Source: Bacteroidota bacterium (GTDB taxonomy: Bacteria > Bacteroidota > Bacteroidia > Bacteroidales > Dysgonomonadaceae). From it: a stretch of 27,824 nucleotides of DNA. Shown here piece after piece: positions 22,972-27,824 of this stretch (position 1 is the stretch's first letter; each line of letters starts with the position of its first letter). A program made the position numbers and the translations under genes. The notes under the pieces were generated by a model. It was not told where the DNA came from and made no database searches. It saw nothing but the letters and a program-made list of their open reading frames with translations. Location of the stretch: NCBI GenBank assembly GCA_023418255.1, contig JAEZZZ010000114.1, positions 1 to 27,824 on the forward strand, written 5' to 3'.

Positions 22972-24600
22972 ATGATAAATACAAAAAACAATAATCAAAC
23001 TTCTCTAACTAAAAAAATAAATCGCCGGAAATTTATAGAAGCAGGCTGTTTCAGTGTTGCGGGAATTGCGATGGCAAACAGCTCGTTATCATCCTGCAAA
23101 ACATTAGGTAAACATACAAAAACATCAAAAAACATGGGAGCTTTTAAAAACATCATCATCGGAAGCGGCTACGGCGGCGCCATCACAGCCTTACGGCTTA
23201 CAGAAAACGGACACGAAGCGCTATTGCTCGAAATGGGAATGAAGTGGGAACTCACGGACAAGCACGACACATTCTGCAAAATGATAAAACCGGACAAACG
23301 GTCAAGTTGGCTCACCAATTGGCCAAACTCACCGATTACCATTCCTTTTCCAATCAAAAAATACACAGGAGTATTGGATAAGATTAAATTCGACGAAATA
23401 GACATCTTTGCCGGACGTGCTTACGGCGGAGGTTCCATTGTAAACGGAGGTATCTCGCTCACACCAAAACGCAAATATGTAGAAACGATTTTTCCGGAAA
23501 TCGACATCGATGCGCTGTATGATAAATATTTTCCGTTAGCAAACAAAGAGTTGAAAGTAAGCCGTATTCCGGAAGATTTTTATAATGAAACACCTTATTA
23601 TCAATACACACGCAAAGCCGACGAGCAAGCACAAACAGCCGGCTTGAAATCGGAATTTTTCAGCAATACGTACGATTTTGATTATATGCAAAGGGAAGCA
23701 AAGGGAGAAGTGTATAAATCGGCTTTGGACGGCGAAGTTATTTTTGGAAACAACGCCGGAAAATTCAGTTTGGACAAAACATATTTGAAAAAGGCGGAAG
23801 AAACGGGCTTACTGACTGTAAAAACATTGCGGCATGTGAAAAGAATTACTCTAAACCAAGCGGGACTATTCGTGCTAAAAGTACACAAAATAGATACCGA
23901 CGGCAGCGTCTTGAAAGAAGAAACATACACATGCGAAAAACTCTTTCTAAACGCCGGAAGTGTGGGAACCTCCGAACTGTTGGTGAAAGCAAAAAACGAA
24001 GGAGATCTACCCAACCTTAACGAAGAAATCGGAAAATATTGGGGACCTAACGGCAACATCATGACAGGACGTAATTTTGTGGATGCCGCCGGCACCAAAC
24101 AGTCCACCATTCCAGTGAAAGGCATCGATATGTGGGAAGGCTACGACTACAAAATATTTGCCGAACTGGCGCCACTTCCGTTAGGAATTGAAACATGGAC
24201 AACACTTTATCTATCTATCTCGGACAATCCCGAGCGTGCGGAGTTCTACTACGACAAAGATACCAAAGAGGTAAAACTGTCATGGAAAAAAGAGCAAAAC
24301 GAATATTCACGCAAAGCGGCGGAGCTGTTTGTGAATCGCCTCAATGAAGCTGCCGGAGGCACGCGCGCACGCTTGTTGTTCAACAACGGTTATGGAGACG
24401 ACTTCTGCTATCATCCGCTCGGCGGATGCGCGCTCGGAAAAGCAACCGACTGGTTTGGCAGAGTGAAAGGATATAAGAATCTGTATGTAAACGACGGTTC
24501 ACTTATTCCCGGTAGCGCCGGTGTGAATCCCTTCGTGTTTATTTCCGGCATTGCGGAACGCAATATGGATGAAATTTTGCAAGCAGATTTTGATAAGTAG
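22972..24600 (+). CDS. Cholesterol-oxidase-like GMC flavoprotein with Tat/lipobox leader
   Basis: A 542-residue FAD enzyme of the GMC family. The leader INRRKFIEAGCFSVAGIAMA (16-35) has a twin-arginine motif (Arg18-Arg19) and is followed by LSSC with Cys42, a lipobox, so export folded and lipid anchoring are likely. The FAD-binding GSGYGGAITALRL is at 64-76. The C-terminal half closely resembles class I cholesterol oxidases of actinobacteria: GIETW with Glu407, YHPLGG with His481 and GVNPF with Asn519 correspond to the catalytic Glu, His and Asn of that family, and LGKATDWFGRVKGYKNLYV (488-506) is the same block. It may oxidise a 3-hydroxysteroid or another hydrophobic alcohol with oxygen or another acceptor; substrate is inference. 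ATG at 23134 (Met55) is the alternative, cytosolic start. Single gene with its own promoter. Confidence 0.85.
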   Translation: MINTKNNNQTSLTKKINRRKFIEAGCFSVAGIAMANSSLSSCKTLGKHTKTSKNMGAFKNIIIGSGYGGAITALRLTENGHEALLLEMGMKWELTDKHDTFCKMIKPDKRSSWLTNWPNSPITIPFPIKKYTGVLDKIKFDEIDIFAGRAYGGGSIVNGGISLTPKRKYVETIFPEIDIDALYDKYFPLANKELKVSRIPEDFYNETPYYQYTRKADEQAQTAGLKSEFFSNTYDFDYMQREAKGEVYKSALDGEVIFGNNAGKFSLDKTYLKKAEETGLLTVKTLRHVKRITLNQAGLFVLKVHKIDTDGSVLKEETYTCEKLFLNAGSVGTSELLVKAKNEGDLPNLNEEIGKYWGPNGNIMTGRNFVDAAGTKQSTIPVKGIDMWEGYDYKIFAELAPLPLGIETWTTLYLSISDNPERAEFYYDKDTKEVKLSWKKEQNEYSRKAAELFVNRLNEAAGGTRARLLFNNGYGDDFCYHPLGGCALGKATDWFGRVKGYKNLYVNDGSLIPGSAGVNPFVFISGIAERNMDEILQADFDK

Positions 24601-24682
24601 CTTTTTTTTAGAGTTTCCCGACCCTATAAGGAACATTTCAATTTAATATTTATAAGATAACACCAAAGTCGCCTAATTTGTC

Positions 24683-24690
24683 TATTTTTG
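24683..24690 (+). promoter_or_regulatory. -7 box candidate for ABC-F gene
   Basis: TATTTTTG matches TAnnTTTG exactly, 25 bp before the ATG at 24716; no TTTG at the -33 distance. Confidence 0.35.
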
Positions 24691-24715
24691 TAGAAAATAT
24701 CCATAAAATTACTCG

Positions 24716-26587
24716 ATGGCAAACCCGATTTTACAAATAGACACGCTCACAAAAAGTTTTGGAGATTTGGTGTTATTTCGCGACATATCGTTCGGCATTG
24801 CCGAAGGCGATAAGGTCGGGCTTATCGCGCGCAATGGCACCGGTAAAACCACGTTGTTGAATATAATCGCAGGCAAAGAGCCATACGATAGCGGACGTGT
24901 GGTGTTTCGCAACGATTTGCGTGTGGCATATTTAGAACAAGAGCCGCAGTTTGATTCCGAGCTGACGGTGGAAGAAGCCTGTTTTCGTTCGGATAACGAA
25001 ATTGTGCGCGTTATCGCGCGCTACGAACGAATAATCTCTTCCGGCACGCACGATGAGCTTGACAAAGTGCTTGCACAAATGGATTTGCTGAAAGTGTGGG
25101 ATTATGAGCAACGCATCAAACAGATACTCACGCAACTGAAAATCACCCGTTTCGACCAAAAAATCGGCGAACTTTCCGGTGGACAAATTAAGCGCGTCGC
25201 GCTTGCCAACGTGCTGATTTCCGAACCGGAACTTATCATTTTGGACGAACCGACCAATCACCTCGATTTGGAAATGGTGGAATGGTTGGAAGATTACCTT
25301 TCACGCGGTAAGCTCAGTTTGTTGATGATAACGCACGACCGTTATTTTCTGGACAGGGTGTGCGACCGAATAATCGAAATAGACCAAAAGCAACTGTTTG
25401 AATACAAAGGCAATTATGCCTATTTTCTCGAGAAACGCGACGAACGCATCGCAACACAAAATGTGGAAGTTGAACGTGCAAAAAATCTGCTTCGCAAAGA
25501 GTTGGATTGGATGCGTCACCAACCACAAGCGCGCGGCACAAAAGCCAAATATCGTGTCGATGCGTTCTACGAATTAAAGGAAAAAGCCACACAAGAACGT
25601 ACTGCAAACTCTGTACGCCTTGCAACCAAAGGCTCATATATCGGGGAAAAGATTTTTGAAGCTCAAAATGTAAGCAAGCGCTTCGGTGACATACGCATTA
25701 CCGATGAATTCAATTATGTATTTGCGCGCTACGAAAAAATGGGAATTGTCGGAAACAACGGCACCGGAAAATCCACTTTTGTAAAAATGCTGCTTGGTGA
25801 AGAGCAACCCGACAGCGGATTATTCGATATTGGCGAAACCGTGCGATTTGGCTATTACAGCCAAGGTGGTTTACAATTTGACGAAACGCTTAAAGTGATT
25901 GACGTAGTGCAAAACATTGCCGAAGTGATTGAACTTGGGAACGGTTCGCGACTTACGGCGTCGCAATTTCTGCAACACTTCTTGTTTTCACCCGAAAAGC
26001 AACACAGCTTTGTTTATAAGTTGAGTGGCGGCGAAAAGCGACGCTTATATCTTTGCACCGTACTCATCACAAATCCCAATTTTTTGGTATTGGACGAGCC
26101 AACAAACGATTTGGATATCGTCACGCTCAATATTTTGGAAGACTATTTGTCATCGTTCAAAGGCTGCCTGATTGTCGTGTCTCACGACCGCTATTTTATG
26201 GATAAAGTGGTGGATCATTTACTCGTTTTTCATGGCGATGCCGATATTCAGGATTTTCCCGGCAATTATTCGCAATACCGCGAGTGGAAATTGATACGCG
26301 AAAAAGAGGTGAATCATCTCGAAAAAACTGAAAAAATACCATCGGCGTCATCAAAAACGGAACCTGCCGAGAAAACAAAACTCACATTCAAAGAAAAACG
26401 CGAATTTGAAAGCCTTGAGGGTGAAATTGCCGCTTTGGAAAAGGAAAAGAAATCCCTCGAAGAAGCGCTTTCGTCGGGAACACTCTCTGCCGATGAATTG
26501 ATGGGAAAGTCCACGCGCATGGCAAAAGTGATGGAAGAAATTGATGTGAAAACGATGCGTTGGCTCACGTTGAGTGAATACATATAA
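24716..26587 (+). CDS. ABC-F family ATPase, Uup-like
   Basis: A 623-residue cytoplasmic protein with two ABC domains and no membrane segments. Domain 1: Walker A ARNGTGKT (38-45; the first glycine is Ala), signature LSGGQIKRVALA and Walker B LIILDEPTNHLDLE. A charged linker helix follows (about 240-300). Domain 2: GNNGTGKST, LSGGEKRRLYLC, FLVLDEPTNDLDIV. After a KTEPAEK-rich hinge the C-terminus (about 555-620) is a coiled coil (EFESLEGEIAALEKEKKSLE), which is the Uup-type DNA/ribosome-binding CTD. ABC-F proteins act on the ribosome; Uup also affects precise excision of transposons. No drug-resistance-type long linker is evident, so a housekeeping role is likelier than antibiotic protection. 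tcdA follows by 13 bp. Confidence 0.93.
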   Translation: MANPILQIDTLTKSFGDLVLFRDISFGIAEGDKVGLIARNGTGKTTLLNIIAGKEPYDSGRVVFRNDLRVAYLEQEPQFDSELTVEEACFRSDNEIVRVIARYERIISSGTHDELDKVLAQMDLLKVWDYEQRIKQILTQLKITRFDQKIGELSGGQIKRVALANVLISEPELIILDEPTNHLDLEMVEWLEDYLSRGKLSLLMITHDRYFLDRVCDRIIEIDQKQLFEYKGNYAYFLEKRDERIATQNVEVERAKNLLRKELDWMRHQPQARGTKAKYRVDAFYELKEKATQERTANSVRLATKGSYIGEKIFEAQNVSKRFGDIRITDEFNYVFARYEKMGIVGNNGTGKSTFVKMLLGEEQPDSGLFDIGETVRFGYYSQGGLQFDETLKVIDVVQNIAEVIELGNGSRLTASQFLQHFLFSPEKQHSFVYKLSGGEKRRLYLCTVLITNPNFLVLDEPTNDLDIVTLNILEDYLSSFKGCLIVVSHDRYFMDKVVDHLLVFHGDADIQDFPGNYSQYREWKLIREKEVNHLEKTEKIPSASSKTEPAEKTKLTFKEKREFESLEGEIAALEKEKKSLEEALSSGTLSADELMGKSTRMAKVMEEIDVKTMRWLTLSEYI

Positions 26588-26600
26588 AAAGGAAATATGG

Positions 26601-27353
26601 ATGAAATATAAATATAATGAGTTGTTCGCTCGCAACGAATTGCTGCTCGGTAAACAAGCCGTTGATACCATTTCGACGAAGAGAGTAATTCTTTTTGGTG
26701 TGGGAGGGGTTGGTAGCTGGTGCGCCGAAAGCCTTATCCGAAGTGGTATTCAAAATCTCACACTTGTTGATCCGGACGATGTGGCGCTTTCCAATATCAA
26801 CCGCCAATTGCCGGCAACGGTCGAAACGATTGGACAGCCAAAAGCCGAAGTGCTGAAAGCGCGATTGCTTAGCATCAATCCCGACGCAAAAATTGAAGTG
26901 ATCGCGCGAATCTATTCTGCCGATACAGCAGATTCGTTTCGTTTGGAATCGTATGATTACATCATAGATGCCATTGACAGCCTGAAAGATAAAGCGCATC
27001 TGCTTATTAACGCTTCAAAAACGGAAGCCACTGTATTTTCGTCCATGGGAGCAGCATTGAAAATAGATTCCGAAAAAATTCGCGTTGCCGAATTTTGGAA
27101 TGTAAAAGGCTGCAAATTGGCATCCGCGTTGCGAAATCGTTTTCGCCACGACGAAAAACCACGTAAAAAAATCATGTGTGTGTATAGTGAAGAGCGTCTC
27201 GAAAATAAGGGTATCGATTATTTTATAAATCCCGATGCCGCGAGCAGCCTCAACAATAAACGCGCCAACGGAACGATGGTGCATATTACGGCAATCTTCG
27301 GTTTCACATTGGCGGGATTAACCATCCGAGATATTGTGGAGAAAAGCGAATAA
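26601..27353 (+). CDS. tcdA: tRNA threonylcarbamoyladenosine dehydratase (CsdL/TcdA)
   Basis: A 250-residue E1-like (ThiF/MoeB fold) enzyme. The ATG at 26601 is chosen over one at 26574 inside the upstream gene because it is preceded by AAAAAGGAAAT and gives the usual start MKYKYNELFARNELLLG. Motifs: nucleotide-binding GVGGVGSWCAE (33-43), LVDPDDVALSNINRQ (55-69, the E1 family Asn-x-Asn-Arg block), DAIDSLKDK (about 125-133) and the C-terminal KRANGTMVHITAIFGFTLAG typical of CsdL. It uses ATP to convert t6A37 of tRNAs reading ANN codons to the cyclic ct6A form. It is cotranscribed with the ABC-F gene (13-bp gap); both act on translation. Confidence 0.93.
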   Translation: MKYKYNELFARNELLLGKQAVDTISTKRVILFGVGGVGSWCAESLIRSGIQNLTLVDPDDVALSNINRQLPATVETIGQPKAEVLKARLLSINPDAKIEVIARIYSADTADSFRLESYDYIIDAIDSLKDKAHLLINASKTEATVFSSMGAALKIDSEKIRVAEFWNVKGCKLASALRNRFRHDEKPRKKIMCVYSEERLENKGIDYFINPDAASSLNNKRANGTMVHITAIFGFTLAGLTIRDIVEKSE

Positions 27354-27397
27354 CATGGCATATCGGTTGATTGTATCGTTCCGGAGTGTTGCTGTGA

Positions 27398-27417
27398 CAA
27401 GTCTTAATTAGGACTTG
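27398..27417. terminator. Weak hairpin after tcdA
   Basis: CAAGTC and GACTTG pair around TTAATTAG 45 bp beyond the tcdA stop. There is no T-run, so terminator function is uncertain. Confidence 0.3.
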
Positions 27418-27515
27418 ATGAAAACATATAAATCATTGACTATAAGCAAGGTACATAGTGCTTACTTGCAAAGGTGCAAGGTCTTGGTTATTTTGACATC
27501 AAAATCTTTGTATTT

Positions 27516-27662
27516 ATGTTCAAATATCGTTCACCAAAACAGTTGTCGATTTTCGATTTTCACATAGGGACCTTTCGTTCAGAAGATCTTCGGTCTGCAC
27601 ATCCGAAAGACCGTTCCAAATCTTTATCAAGCGACATTTTGAATAACATCAGTCCGCCGTAG
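27516..27662 (+). pseudogene. Possible transposase N-terminal fragment
   Basis: From an ATG at 27516 the first 15 residues, MFKYRSPKQLSIFDF, resemble from memory the start of IS1182/IS5-type transposases of Bacteroidetes. After them the similarity stops and the frame ends at 27660-27662 after 48 codons. The surrounding 27354-27824 holds no intact gene on either strand: a 77-codon minus frame (27560-27793) covers the same DNA but has no recognisable family. I read the whole end of the window as a decayed insertion-sequence scar, with low certainty. Confidence 0.3.
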
Positions 27663-27824
27663 GACTTTTCCTCTTTTAAGGTGTTTCCTTTAATGTGCAA
27701 GCATCCCAAATCGACCGTATTGCTGTGATTCACGTAACCGGTATCAATTAATTGGGTTTTGTGTAAACGGTTTAAGGGAGGAGTTCTTCCCAATTGATTG
27801 GAGTTTGCAGAGTGGGGATTTTCT

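Overview
The window is about 28 kb of a Bacteroidetes chromosome, most probably order Bacteroidales. Protein families typical of that group are present (OstA-like LptA, two-parvulin SurA, DUF4296 lipoprotein, single-cysteine DksA/TraR protein, Bacteroidales-type LspA and IleRS). Promoters of the Bacteroidetes type (TTTG, about 19 bases, TAnnTTTG) precede several genes, and Shine-Dalgarno sequences are nearly absent. No rRNA, complete tRNA, prophage or CRISPR array was found. The window is mainly housekeeping chromosome with a few accessory scars.

Left part, minus strand (1-11372): an OstA-like gene cut by the window edge and a SurA-type periplasmic chaperone (outer-membrane/LPS biogenesis); pyruvate phosphate dikinase (ppdK); then DUF4296 lipoprotein, lspA and a DksA-like regulator, which form one operon with its own promoter overlapping the stop of ileS; then ileS. 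The ileS gene is unusual twice: its class I signature is GIHH instead of HIGH, and a roughly 130-bp palindromic repeat element is inserted in frame in the catalytic domain.

Middle (11373-15967): a 540-bp divergent region holds the ileS promoter, a 24-nt piece matching a tRNA 3' end, and an exact 42-bp tandem repeat array. It is followed by a secreted endonuclease/exonuclease/phosphatase protein, a bidirectional terminator, an aspartate-type aminotransferase (minus), a frameshifted and internally deleted BtuF-like binding-protein pseudogene, and rpmI-rplT with a perfect promoter but no infC upstream. A 445-bp stretch after rplT holds a terminator and no gene I can support.

Right part: trpS, a DUF2156 (MprF-type aminoacyltransferase fold) protein and a GNAT protein form a tight minus-strand cluster. 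Divergently on plus lie rpe, comEC and an NrnA-type DHH phosphoesterase; then a cholesterol-oxidase-like GMC flavoprotein with a Tat signal and lipobox; then an ABC-F ATPase followed 13 bp later by tcdA. The last 470 bp look like decayed accessory DNA, perhaps an insertion-sequence scar.

The items most worth a second look are the mobile palindromic element inside ileS, the altered HIGH motif of the same enzyme, the trpS-DUF2156-GNAT cluster, the cholesterol-oxidase-like lipoprotein, and the repeat/tRNA-scar region upstream of ileS.
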